Shown here in pieces: positions 23,025-34,516 of a stretch of 52,243 nt of DNA. A program made the position numbers and the translations under genes. The stretch covers positions 400,917-453,159 of the forward strand of contig CABFPE010000117.1 of NCBI GenBank assembly GCA_900660155.1. Direction: 5' to 3'. Each line of letters opens with the position of its first letter. Position 1 is the first letter of the stretch. The notes under the pieces are model-generated. The model was not told the DNA's origin. It saw only the letters and a program-made list of their open reading frames with translations, and made no database searches. This DNA comes from Hofstenia miamia (lineage: Eukaryota > Xenacoelomorpha > Acoela > Hofsteniidae).

Positions 23025-24598
23025 TAATTCAAAAAGATGCTACCCCATTATTAGTACTTATTTGTCAAGATAATCATTTGAAAAAAATTCTTGCAATACA
23101 AATTTATAAATTTAGCAGTGAGACTATGTCGCAATGAGCTTAGAAGTACCTCAAGGCGCTGCCCAAGGAGTAATATAAATTTCTCTTTATGTGAATGTTT
23201 CTGAAGCTATGCATCAATAGGTCGATGATACATACATGTTGAGAACTACACGAAACCCTTATCGCAGATCTCATTTAATATTTTAATAGAAATAGATTGG
23301 AAATACAATTTACTATCTTTTCTTCAAAAGACTATAAAAGATTCCCGGAAATATTATTGTTTGCATGTGATAACGAAATGAAGCAAAGTTAATCCCGCGT
23401 GTCATTGAGAGTAGTGATAGCCAATGAATTGAATCTTGATGAATTCCTTTCTTTAGCATTCCGAAAATGGCACCCGATGTAAAATATATATTTCTTCTTA
23501 GACACGTAAGGGAATTGTTTTAGACAGAATTTATCATTGACGCCTTGATAACTAGTTATCACGGCGTCCATGAATTAATACACTCATTTGTTTTAAGCGA
23601 ATTGAATTATTGTTTTTTATTTAAAAAATATCAAAGTTTACAATAGATCATTTTGTGCAAACTTCTACAAATAGTTAATAAGATGGCCAAATTTTATCTC
23701 ATGCGTTCATAAATTCGCTACGTTTCAACAACACTACATTACTTCAAGCAAGAACAAAGGAAATATTCAGTAGAATAAACAGTTCTCACTCATTTACAGT
23801 AAATTTTTGACGATATCTGATAATTTGGATGGGATATCAATACGATTCGATAGCAATTCGCTAAGTTCGTAATGTTAAATTTCGAAATTATTAGAAAGTA
23901 ATAAACCATATTGTGTCCAAGTTAGAAATAAGATATGAAACAAAATTAAGTCAATAAACATTAATATAAACATATACATGTAACTTTTATATACAAGTAT
24001 GGGATGTGTAAAAAAATGTAATCGCTGCCTTTATGTCAGGTTAGGGCTAAAATAAAACACAGTGAAAATTTTTCATACATTGATTTAATCCCCACCTAAA
24101 AATGTTTCAAAAATTCTGTGGATCCTCCGATTTTCATATTATAATGTCCAATCTTATGTTTTCCTTTAAAAAAAGAATATTTTGTAAACAAAAAAAACAC
24201 TGAAAACTTTTCAAAATTTGGACAAGGTCTATGGGGTTCATCTCTTAGTTGCTCCCTCAACCTGGCTGCGTCAGGGCTCTTGGCCCATGATGTAGCAATT
24301 TCTAAAATATGTAATAATTCATATTATAGATTTTCAGATTCTCAATTGTGGCATTTTGAGCCAATGAAAAGTTTATTTGCAGGTGCTACCTTCGGCTAGG
24401 TGTTATTAGAAATTTCTAACAAATAAATGGTGATAAATTTTTAATAGACATAAATTTTTAATGGCAGATGATAATACAAGATTCTTCTTAAGATAAACAA
24501 TAAACAGTTCAGCATTCAAAGTCCATTGTGCTTTTATTGAAAAACAATGGCTGGGAGAATTGTAGAGGAATAAAAATAGTTCATTGAGTTCGAAGAGC
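23025..24598. other. 5' flank of the receptor gene; no other gene
   Basis: AT-rich, with no coding signal. A promoter cannot be pinned down by eye. Confidence 0.4.
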
Positions 24599-25816
24599 AT
24601 GCGTTACTACACATTGATGTTGTCAATTGCTGGTGTCATTGTTGCAAATCAATTTAATGAAACTGCAATTAAGTCATTAATTACCCCCAATGTGATGCCG
24701 AAACTAGTGAATAGGTTTCTCCTTGTAAGATTCAGTCTTCTCAGCATATTATCTGTCAATGAAAAAGAACGAACTCTAAAGCTGTTCATTAGATGGTATT
24801 TTTATTATGTAATTGATGATAAAAATATACAATGGAATTCCACAGAAGCTGGTGTGGACTATATTGAGTTTGATGAAACAGCCGTGTGGATTCCAGATGT
24901 TTTCATCAAGAACGTGGTCAGCACAGAAAATAGTGTATTTCAAAAAGCCTACTTAGATTCTTCCGGATGGATAAAGACAGATAAAATGATGACCATTGTA
25001 ACAACTTGCAATTATGATATGACATACTTTCCCTTTGATTGCCAGATATGTTACTTAAAAGTTGGAAATCTTCTGCCTAGAGCTGCAAACAGATATGCAA
25101 TAGACTTTATAAAGGGTTTCCCTACTGAAGCCTATATTAATAATGAGCAGTGGAAACTGGCAAGTTTTGAAGAAAGCTATTTTTGTGGCAAGCAGCAATG
25201 TACACCTGATGATGTAAAAGACAGTATGATCACTGATTTAAAAGAGATTCAAATGAAACTAGTAATGGAAAGGGATCCTTCTTTTTTCGTTTACACAATC
25301 ATTGCACCATTCTTAATTCTTAGCATCATAATGCCATTGACATTTCTTCTGCCTCCAGAATCTGGAGAGAGAATAAGTCTAAGTGTAACTATTGTATTAT
25401 CATACATGGTGAACTTTCTTATTTTAGAAGCAATCATCCCAGCAAGTAGCACTAGCTTCCCAATATTAGGTTATCATTTTCTGTTTGCAACAGTTCTTGC
25501 AGCATCATCAACCCTTTTCAATATTTTAGTTCTTTGGCTTTATCATAAAGATCCCAGAACCAAGCCTCTATTGATAATAAGAAGTGTTATTATTGATTTT
25601 TTTCAAACCAACAAAATTGTTGGAGTACTTTACAAAGGTGTACCTATCCTAAGGCGATGTATGATCATAAATAAGCAAAGCGACAAGACCTATATCAAGA
25701 ACAAAGTCGAAACAAATGAATGGAGGTTTGTTTGTTGCTTCTTGGATCGATGCCTGCTAGTGGCTTACACAATTTTGGTTATAATACTTTTTTGTCTAAC
25801 CCTTCAATTATTTTAA
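24599..25816 (+). CDS. Cys-loop ligand-gated ion channel subunit (nicotinic-receptor-like, orphan)
   Basis: A 405-residue membrane protein in one uninterrupted frame; the first ATG gives a signal peptide (residues 1-16, hydrophobic YYTLMLSIAGVIVA). The extracellular domain has VNEKERTLKL, DDKNIQWN, VWIPDVFIKN and a Cys-loop, C137 to C151, with exactly 13 residues between and TYFPFD inside. M1 is about 230-251 and M2 about 258-279. M2 is preceded by PPESGER, whose Glu is the intermediate-ring residue of cation channels, with no extra Pro. M3 is 289-314, ending YHKDPRTKP, and M4 is 382-403. The M3-M4 loop is short, about 65 residues. Family knowledge predicts a pentameric cation channel. The acetylcholine aromatic box looks lost: the loop B Trp position is Leu (KVGNLLPRA), the loop A Tyr is Lys, and the loop C vicinal cysteine pair is absent (YFCGKQQC). 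The ligand is therefore unknown, or it is a non-alpha subunit. An extra Cys (C148) sits inside the Cys-loop. Confidence 0.9.
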   Translation: MRYYTLMLSIAGVIVANQFNETAIKSLITPNVMPKLVNRFLLVRFSLLSILSVNEKERTLKLFIRWYFYYVIDDKNIQWNSTEAGVDYIEFDETAVWIPDVFIKNVVSTENSVFQKAYLDSSGWIKTDKMMTIVTTCNYDMTYFPFDCQICYLKVGNLLPRAANRYAIDFIKGFPTEAYINNEQWKLASFEESYFCGKQQCTPDDVKDSMITDLKEIQMKLVMERDPSFFVYTIIAPFLILSIIMPLTFLLPPESGERISLSVTIVLSYMVNFLILEAIIPASSTSFPILGYHFLFATVLAASSTLFNILVLWLYHKDPRTKPLLIIRSVIIDFFQTNKIVGVLYKGVPILRRCMIINKQSDKTYIKNKVETNEWRFVCCFLDRCLLVAYTILVIILFCLTLQLF

Positions 25817-26005
25817 ATGACATAATTTAGTCCACGCTCTATGATGAACACTTCAACTAAACTAGACGTTTGTGTAGTAATGCTATATTTTGACATAGTT
25901 AAGAAAATATTATTTTCATTTTTAAAATGAATAGAACATAATAATGTCATATATTTTAAATATAACTGCTTATGCTCACAAAATTCATTGCATAATCATT
26001 TACAC

Positions 26006-26011
26006 AATAAA
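26006..26011 (+). terminator. Candidate polyadenylation signal of the receptor gene
   Basis: AATAAA, 190 bases after the receptor stop codon, in a suitable position. In DNA this AT-rich the hexamer is common, so support is moderate. Confidence 0.4.
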
Positions 26012-27341
26012 GCGTTCAAATGGGAATTTTTTGGTACAATTTTGGCATTGAATAACATAAACGTACCTAACATTGCGAACAGACGTTTATATAAAAAGAC
26101 GCATATAATTGTCAATAGCATAAGATTATACACAAATGGAGGCCTATCTTTAATCCATTTGTAATATTATAAATGTAGGAGTACATATAGAATGCACAAT
26201 GATGATGGCTTTCATAAAATAAGAATGTAATGATCTTATAAATGTTGTCCAATTCTTGTAAATATCTATACAGACTTGCCCTCAATGATCTTTGTCATCA
26301 AGGAAACAAAATTAAAAATATAAATATATTTAATATTTTAAATATTGTGAGGAAAGAACAAGAAAAACTTTTTCACAAATGTCCAATTTTGAGCATGTGG
26401 ATTGTAAAGCAGCTATGTTATTGCTTTGTAACAATTTCTTCAAGTAATTTGTTTTTGACTTCATTTTAACTGAATCAGTATGATCACCAAGATTCATAAT
26501 GCAAAGCATCTGATTTGCGTATTTCATGAAGAAATGCATAAAACTGAAGAAGAGTTAAAAAACTTCTAATTACTACAATTATTAATATATTTGGGTCATC
26601 TATATAAAGATTTTTATATGGATTTCTGCAAAGTACTTGAAATAAAAAAAATTAATACTATCTTACTTGAAAAATCGAATTTAACCTTGTTTCTACCATT
26701 GTTGCTTTTAAATAACAAAGCGATTTGTCCATATTTTTGTGCAATTTTATCCAAGCCTGTTAAGAAGTATTGAAAGCCTTTTGCATTGGCACACCTACAG
26801 AGTTGGGCCCGCTCATGCAAGGATGTAGATTTTTGCTAAAACATTTTATTATTTTTTATGTCTGAAGCACATGCAAATATAATTTTTTTCCAATAAGAAA
26901 TCCGATTTTTGTAAAATGATTCAAATTCTTTTCGTACCTAGTGTTTAGATAATGAGGCAGTCTAATGTCCATGGGAGCAACTACCCTAAAACATTTCGTT
27001 TTCTGAAGAAAATCGGTATGATTTGCGTCCAGGCGCTCAGTTCGCAAAGTCAGAATTTGTCTCAACATAGGAGGGACGGAGCTACGTCGCGAATTTTGGT
27101 CGAAAAAAAATTTTCGAGTATCAAATAGATCTGAAGGTTTCTATCCGAAAAAATACCTAATGATAATGACAGTTCTCTTGATAGCACGACATATCATCAT
27201 TTCTACGATATTCCTAATAATATACCGTTACGTATAAAAGATATATATCAGTAATATAACTGTGGTAAAGAATTATTTTTAAATTTCACCATCTAAATTT
27301 TTTAATTTATTAAATTTCTTCGGAATTTTTTTTTAATTTAG
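26012..27341. other. No gene recognised
   Basis: Short open frames only. A GC-richer patch at 26,960-27,110 (minus frame containing TLRTERLDANHTDFLQKTK) is not recognised and may be transposon-derived. Confidence 0.35.
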
Positions 27342-27474
27342 CCAATCAAAATCAATTTTAATAATCGGACTGGGGATCTTCCACCATGCACCCCGTTTCG
27401 TACGTCATTGGTTAACACCGGGCCCGAGTTGGAATCTGATTTTACTGCTTACAACTGATCGGACTTGGTTAATG
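27342..27474 (+). other. GC-rich island; candidate exon or tRNA-derived SINE fragment
   Basis: It stands out in base composition from its AT-rich surroundings. A poly-T tract ending AATTTAG precedes it, a good 3' splice site, and AATG followed by GTAAAG ends it, a good 5' splice site. Two of the three plus-strand frames are open over most of the length. Against coding, GGGCCCGAGTTGGAATCTGA resembles a degenerate tRNA B box. I cannot decide between these. Confidence 0.25.
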
Positions 27475-29522
27475 GTAAAGGGACCAGGGTCTGAAATCAT
27501 GGCCTAATTGCAATTCTACGGCTTCTAAATTCTAAGCATAATTCAATCGACAATTTAGATATTATTACCTTTTATTAATATTACATAAGATTATCGTAAA
27601 TTTGCCTGCAAAATTTGATTCAGATCCTTATGGGCAAAAGTAGGAATAGTTGTATATTTCTTTGGGAGCAGTGGGGATTCAATTCCCACATGGAAATTAA
27701 CGAAATCTGTGTGGGATGGGAAGGAAAAAGGAATTCCCACGGTAACCATGCTTCAAGTGCCATAACAGATTCCACAAAAGCCTGTTTCCGAAGCTTATAA
27801 AAAAATGTGCAGTAAGTTATTATTAATAAAAGTGAGCTTAACAAAGTTGATTTATAGGAAACAATCTAACTAAAATATTATCATGTAAATAAAGATATTT
27901 TGAAAATATTTCAATGTTCAAGCTTAAGAGGAAAGCGCACCAGAGCACATTCAACAAACGAAAAATGTCGTTCTTAGTTCGAACAAAACTACAACCATTG
28001 AATAATTATAACCCAAGACCATTTACCGCGCGGAAATTAAAGTCGGGACTCTTTGACTAAAAAAACTTAATTACTAAAACGCAATAATGCGAAGTTAAAG
28101 CTCCGGTTCCCGTAATAGCAGCTCACATCAACGAATTAATTGATTATACTTTGATTCTGACTGTAGCTAAATAACGAGAAACCTTTTCTTGGTTAATAAA
28201 AACAATGCGACTTTGGTAATATTAAGATATTATTTTATTGTATTTATTTGGGCCTGCCTTTGATCATCAAGAGAAAATTAACTTAAACTTTTACCGCTTG
28301 GCTCGTTTCAGTTTGGACTTGGACGGGGATTGAGAATAAAATGTAGCCATTTGCAACGCTGATTGCGTAGAACATGGGACATTTCTTAACTTTTCAAGGA
28401 AGCTGATTATTTTTCTTTAGACAAATGTAATCTGCCCATTTAAGGTAATGCACTTTACAGGTTATTTTATCATTGTGTTTTATTCCTGTGTTGTTGGAGA
28501 GGTGGTGTTATGTTAAATTCTCCAACCGGTGTTAGTGTAATTATCTTAAACAGTAAAAAAAACCTAGTATTTGATCAATATTATTTTACATTGAAATTAA
28601 CCAAAAAATATTAAAAACAAAATATACAGTGCACTTAGAAAGAAGTTTGAACGGCTTTGAGAGTGTAGACTGACAAACTAACTATTCAACATAATTCTAT
28701 GAATTGCAGGGACTTATCTTATATTGCCTGAAGATAACAAGTGCATGCATGTGCATATATTAACTAACATACTGACAGTTCTGTCTGTTAAATTCCAAAC
28801 TATTCCAGAGGATTGCTGTTATTAAAGTGGTATATGCAGTTGGTATTAATGATGCGAGAGTAGATCATTTTTAATGCTGCACTTTTCCATCAAAAAATAT
28901 CTTCTTATCCATACCCAGCTGCACACGACAATGAAATTTTTATCAATTATTTCTTAAACACAATTCACGCTCATTGGTGTAATTTTTTTAAAAATAGTAT
29001 TTATAATCTTGGATTTCGAAAAAATAAATTAAAATTCACAGAATGTGGAATGGAAATTTTATCTGGCCTCGATAATATTAAAGTGTATCACCCAGTAATC
29101 GTTCACATGTGCGGGTAAAATGGGGTACTCACGGGTGGCACAGGTACTCCCACATCCTAATTGATCCCATCACTAAACACTTCTAGGCCTGCATATTACC
29201 TTAGTATGAGTTTGGAAGAAATGATTTTGCCTTATCTTAACTCTGAAGGTCTCGGTGTAACCTAGATACAAATAGTTTTGTCCATATTTTCAAACAATTC
29301 TCTCTTAAATCTACTAAGAAATTTAGAATTCATGGGTCATTGATACGTCTAGTTGTGAATGTGCTTACATTAGTTCTGAACCATAAGTAATTGAAAGCAT
29401 CAACAATTATTTAATCAAAATGCCAATTTGAAAATTTTCACCTTAACTAATATTTAGAGGTGTAATAGAAAAAGTTTAAACTCCATGGGTGCAATAACTA
29501 TCATTAACCATTTTTTCTATAG
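27475..29522. other. No gene recognised
   Basis: Includes moderately GC-richer patches near 27,660-27,790 and 28,250-28,380 without recognisable motifs or clear splice boundaries. Confidence 0.35.
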
Positions 29523-29653
29523 ATATACTATCCACGCACAGCTCTGAAGCGCTGTACGCAAAGTCAGAGGTCGTGGCACCACAGGCGCCGACACCGGTGA
29601 CTTCGCCCAAAAGCGCGCCTCAACGGGACCGCATCCGGGCAATGTTTTCAACC
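29523..29653 (+). CDS. Candidate CpG-rich coding exon, unidentified
   Basis: A 131-base island of high GC and CpG in DNA that is otherwise about 70 percent AT. It follows CCATTTTTTCTATAG, a strong 3' splice site, and ends before GTATGG, a possible 5' splice site. One frame (43 codons after two leading bases) is open through both: SSEALYAKSEVVAPQAPTPV, then a Ser/Pro/Ala part and RDRIRAMFSTV. The residue mix (Pro, Ala, Thr, Ser, then basic) suggests a linker. No family is recognised, and the minus strand is also open here. A CpG-rich regulatory element or foreign sequence is the alternative. Confidence 0.3.
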
Positions 29654-31858
29654 GTATGGAAAGAAGAGACCATTCTTTATCATGTGATGATTTTAGATTT
29701 TGGATTTCTTTATTAGCGAGTTATAATTGCATTGATTAAACCGACACAGATTTTAAAATGAACATGAAAAATTATGGATTTTCATAAAAATATAAATTAT
29801 AAATATGAATTTTATCATTTGCAAGCTTTAAGCAGCAAGCTTTTATATGCATTAAGTTTCAATGCCTAAGATACCGAATTCTTGGATAAAATGTAGAAAT
29901 ATTCACAATATATTTTTCCTTCATTTTTGAGGGTTTCTGTTCAGCAACATAAATTAAAAAATTCAAAAACAACAATTTTAAGCATATTTTACAAATGGAG
30001 TTTTTACAAAACAATCATTCGCAAAATAACTCCCACATGATGGTTTGTGGACATAAAGTGAAGAAATATCTGCTACCATTGTCTCTAAGAGCGCAACATT
30101 CTTTGTTATCTAAAACAGAATATTTTATTCTTTCTGCAGAGGTAAATTTAATCAAATTCTAATTTATTAGAATTTTTGCAGGTGTGAGCATAAAATGCTG
30201 TGTTTATTGAACTTATTTATTTAAAAAAACAAATAATAATAATAACAAGAAACCAAAACAGGAAATTTATAATTTTTATTTACATAAATTTCTGTAATTC
30301 TACTTTTAAACGACAATGGCGTAGTGAAAACATAAAAAACTTTAACAACATACATAATTGATGTTCGAAGAATGAAAATGTTAGAATAATTTTTATCTAC
30401 AGGGGTTTAAATTTATAATGAATTCTATTAATATATTAATCCTTTAGTTTTGGATTTCCTTTAATAGGATATAAGAAAAATAGCATGTTTACGTTTTTGG
30501 TGAGTGCATGGGTGTAAAAATGTATCCAAGAGCTTAGCTTCGAATAGGAAATTTTGACTTAAGTTTTAAATAAATATTTATGGAAGATCTAAGTAGAATT
30601 AATTATTCGCTTTATTAAAATTATTTAAGATTATGCAAATTTATAATGGAGATCAAAGTTGAAATCTGAAATTGTAAACAGCATAACTATTTACACTCAC
30701 TAAGAGCTATTTCTAAAAGCGAAAAATAAAAATCTCTATAAATCAGACTTCAAGTTGAAATATATTATTATGACTTATATTAAATATAAACACGTTATCA
30801 TGTCCGCAAGCGAATGGCACATTTGCGTAAAACTAAATCTTCATCGCATGTAATACAGACCTTGTTCATCAAATGGTATGGACCTTTTATTGTTCTTAAA
30901 AATAGAATTTCTCCCTCCAAAGGATCCCAGACGCTTGGCTAAAATATGCATTGATAAAATTTGTAAGGTAAGGTGAAATATTATTAGCAACAAGTGTGCG
31001 ACGCAAAATTATTTTTAAATATAGTTCCATGTTTTAAAGTCACTTCCTGTCACTTATCATAAATTTCGAAGAGTGATAGCACATTAAGAGAATCCTTTTG
31101 CTGATCTCAATTATTATAGTAAAAAATTCCCTGTGAATAAACTGATGTTTCAAAAGTTGTACAAATGCAAGTCTTCAACTGGAAATTGTTATTTACGAGC
31201 AAAAGAAACAATAAGATGGAACAGACTGATCCAGAAAAAAATTACTCAAGTATATCACTGGTTGTTTGATGAGCATTATACTTAGAAAACCTTGTAGATA
31301 TTTACAAATGTACATAACTGTTACTTTGCAAACATTGATTAAATTTAACTCGTTTTGCTGTGCTAGAAATGGATTGATATTTTACTTGTGCATTTTAAGA
31401 TTATCTAAGCTTTGTTTGAATGAATTGAGGATTTCTAAGAATATAAATCTCAAAAACTTTGCTTTGTTTACCAGCATTTGGAAAGAGTTGTATGTCAAGT
31501 CAGTGGATCCATTGCAATATGTGTAGGTTTTTAAAAAGAAGGATGATATCTGGGACAAAGTTCTCAATTATATGAGTGTACATCATGATATTTGAGAAGC
31601 TTAATCGCTTCAAGTTATCTACTCAATTTGGTGAAGTATTTTAAAGCTTTGGGGAAATTGTTGAAAATTCAGTAAGGTTTCATATTCACCAGTACTTAAA
31701 TATGAAATTAATGTTTATATGGATCAAATTCTGGGACTCAAAAGATGTTATCTAAAAATAGCAAAAGATTTAATTATAGAAAAATGAGCTATCAAGGGTT
31801 CATAACTTTTGAAAATATGCATAAACAGCAAATGAAGGAATATAAAATTATCTTGGAC
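29654..31858. other. No gene recognised
   Basis: AT-rich, featureless. An open frame at 31,266-31,526 (plus) has no motif. Confidence 0.45.
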
Positions 31859-32212
31859 TAAAGAATATTAATGTTAATTATTCCCTTTTCCAACAAAATA
31901 AGCTCTTTGGCAGTTTGCAAGAGTCTAATTACACAGAAAGCTCGTTTTCATACTTAAGGTAATCTTCTTTTCGAACTGAACACACACTTTAAGCAAAATA
32001 TTAAGTCTTTGGAACCTCATTGCAAATATACTCCGTAAAGAATATTAATGTTAATTATTCCCTTTTCCAACAAAATAAGCTCTTTGGCAGTTTGCAAGAG
32101 TCTAATTACACAGAAAGCTCGTTTTCATACTTAAGGTAATCTTCTTTTCGAACTGAACACACACTTTAAGCAAAATATTAAGTCTTTGGAACCTCATTGC
32201 AAATATACTCCG
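31859..32212. repeat. Perfect 177-bp tandem duplication
   Basis: 31,859-32,035 and 32,036-32,212 are identical base for base, directly abutting. Zero divergence means a very recent event or an assembly error. The adapter-like sequence at 32,427 is only 215 bases away, which favours an artefact. Confidence 0.95.
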
Positions 32213-32426
32213 TTAATTTAGATTTATGAATTCTATCTGACGAGATTAAGCATGCTTAATTAATTACATTAAATGAAAAGTAAACTAGAGAAGTAAATTG
32301 TTAATTGAATTCTATACGGGCCGTGCAAGTAAGCCGGTCAATTGAAATATCAAAAAGCAATTCCATAGAGTTATCTTTAACAAAGCATATAATTGCTTAA
32401 AGTGATCCGCGTACAACTTGGTTGAT

Positions 32427-32445
32427 AGATGTGTATAAGAGACAG
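32427..32445 (+). other. Tn5/Nextera mosaic-end sequence (library artefact)
   Basis: AGATGTGTATAAGAGACAG is the exact 19-base Tn5 mosaic end used in Nextera-type libraries. A chance exact match in this window is extremely unlikely. It marks untrimmed adapter within the assembly, so sequence continuity across this point is doubtful. The bases before it do not match the two standard Nextera read-primer tails I know. Confidence 0.95.
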
Positions 32446-34367
32446 TAATTTTAATTTAAAAAACAAAAAGCGTGCAAAACGTCTTAAATATATACAAATG
32501 TGTTTTTTGTTACAATATTCAGTTAAATTCCTTGCAAATTAATCAAAAGTTCATTCCTAAGTGCGTTACCGCAATATTATATACGAATCCACTTTAGAAA
32601 ATAGATATCCTAAAACATCTTTTTTCCTTAGATAGTCATGATTAAATAACCCCAATAAGTTAACAAATAAATGCTTATTTAAAAGGAAATCCCTTAGTAA
32701 AACCCTATTGTTAGAGTTGAGTCAACCGGCTGTCGATTGACTCTCATTTGATTTACAGCCCTCATTGACATGTCTCAAACTACAATATCGATATTTATTT
32801 CAATAAAGAAAGATTTTTAAAAAAGCATAACAAATTTAGACATATGGCTTAGTTCTTTTCCTGGAAAAGCTTGCTTTCAAATGATATTTTTTAATCTAAA
32901 ACAGAATGCAAGAATTCAGTTAGTAATCTAGAATGCAACAGATTCTGTGCGTTTGAAATAGGTAAGATTGATGACCGACAGCAATAGATCCCAAGTCTTT
33001 TAAGTCATTCGTTTTAATTTAAATTTTCTGTAGTTAAGTAAATTGTGTATTGTTGGCAAATATCAAAGACAACTTATCTTATCATTAATCTTGTTACTTG
33101 CTATAAAACATTCAATGTGAACTAAAGGTTGAAAAAGCTTTGTAAGGTAATAGCCAACTGCATGGTTATCTTTTAAATTAAGGTTTTTCATTAGATAGAA
33201 ACTTTGAATTAAGAATTGCAAGAGTTTCCAACATTTTTAAGCAGAAGTACTTACTTAAGAACAAAGCTAAAAAGTCTTTGAATTATTTTGTAAACTACAT
33301 AATACTCTATCACAAAAAATATTTGCGTATAAATTATAGAAATATTTAATTTGACAAAATCTTAAATATAATCAATTCTGTAAAAAATAGTTTTTTTCCC
33401 ATTGGAATATTGGGTATATAGATTTATTGCATCAAGGGAAATTGATAGTTTGAAAATTAATTAAAATGACTAATCTAAACCTGGTATTAAACTTTGCATG
33501 TATTCATAACTATTTGAAAAAACAGCAACTTGTATGGTTTAGTATTTTATTTTGGCATATTAATAAATAGACATATCGAAATTCAAGGAAGTACTTAAGA
33601 TCTCATGCTTTATTCTTTTAAAACTATGAAGTACTTGAGTTTAGCTGCAAAACGAATTCCTAACTTTGCTTTCTACTTCTGCAATATCAAAGAAGCGCAA
33701 TGGGCAAACTTAATAATTTTCAATGTTAGTTTTCGCGCTCTAATACAATTTTTTTCTAATGCTATTTCATGTGGATGTGTTGAATATAGTTTAGCAATGT
33801 GGGACATGCTTATTAACTTTATAGGCTATCCAAATCTAAGGAAAGAGCATTTTACCGATTGTTGAATAGAAAAATTCAATCCAAAATTTAACAATCGATT
33901 AACATTAACATAAACTATTGCATTCCTGACACAAGATAACCTTAAACAATATTTCTCATTGTGATACTCACGAGAAGTAATTTTAAATAGGAAATAACAT
34001 TTACTTCGCTTAAGAAAACTATTATATGGCATTAAATGTACGTAATTGTCAAAAAACACCAGTTTTGAAAACAGAAAATGTAGATTTAGATCGGTGCAAA
34101 AGCTGTTAAATATCCTATATAATTTACATGGTATTTTAAATAACAACAACAAAGAATTTTATTACAGATCAAAGCTGCTAAAACTATGACAACTAAGAAG
34201 CAATCAAATAAATTTTAATTGGCATAAATAAATTAAAATTTGCCCATTTTTAAAAATATAAAAATTTCATTTTGAAAAAATTTACTCATTTAATAAGAAA
34301 TTCCTTGAATATCATTAACAATAAATTATGCATACATTATATTCAAATCTTTAAAAAATTCACTTAC
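32446..34367. other. No exon recognised; probably intron of the signal-peptide gene
   Basis: AT-rich. Open frames at 33,605-33,865 (plus) and 33,826-34,152 (minus) lack motifs. If the exon at 34,368-34,443 is real, this stretch is its first intron, or part of it. Confidence 0.35.
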
Positions 34368-34443
34368 TATTTGCTACTGCATATGTTGTGAAAAAAAGAA
34401 GGGCAGCCAGAACGAATGCATTTAATTTCCAGGAATGGAGCAT
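34368..34443 (-). CDS. First coding exon with signal peptide, gene unidentified
   Basis: On the minus strand an ATG (34,443-34,441) opens 25 codons: a short basic start (MLHSWKLN), a hydrophobic core (AFVLAALLFFTTYAVA) and a small-residue cleavage site (AVA before Asn). One base later the frame meets GTAAGTG at 34,367-34,361, a consensus 5' splice site, so the exon ends in phase 1. A first exon that carries just a signal peptide is common in secreted and membrane proteins. The downstream exons would lie at lower coordinates; I could not identify any. The frame would hit a stop three codons into the intron, which is why it looks short. The upstream side has a CCAAT box and an inverted repeat. 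Confidence 0.55.
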
Positions 34444-34480
34444 TGTGTTTGAATTTAAAATTAAGTTTTGAAAAATTTAA

Positions 34481-34516
34481 AATGAAAGAACGTCTCTGAT
34501 TGGCTGTTCTTTCATT
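34481..34516 (-). promoter_or_regulatory. Candidate promoter: inverted repeat around a CCAAT box
   Basis: AATGAAAGAAC at 34,481-34,491 and GTTCTTTCATT at 34,506-34,516 are perfect 11-base inverted repeats with a 14-base centre. On the minus strand the centre contains AGCCAATCAG, a CCAAT box in the gene's orientation, about 55 bases before the ATG of the signal-peptide exon. TGACGTTGATG, a CRE-half-site-like word, lies just beyond. Regulatory function is inferred from position only. Confidence 0.4.

Noticed and set aside
24584..24598. Earlier TTG start for the receptor frame
   Set aside because: Non-ATG starts are unlikely in an animal gene; the ATG at 24,599 gives a sound signal peptide.
26614..27068. 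Several minus-strand open frames of 60-70 codons
   Set aside because: No motifs, splice sites or protein-like composition strong enough to call a gene.
27395..27445. tRNA gene suggested by GGGCCCGAGTTGGAATCTGA
   Set aside because: Spacing to any A-box-like word is too short and no cloverleaf forms.
34481..34516. Steroid-receptor-type element from AGAAC...GTTCT
   Set aside because: The half-sites are separated by 14 bases rather than 3, so a hormone response element is not supported.
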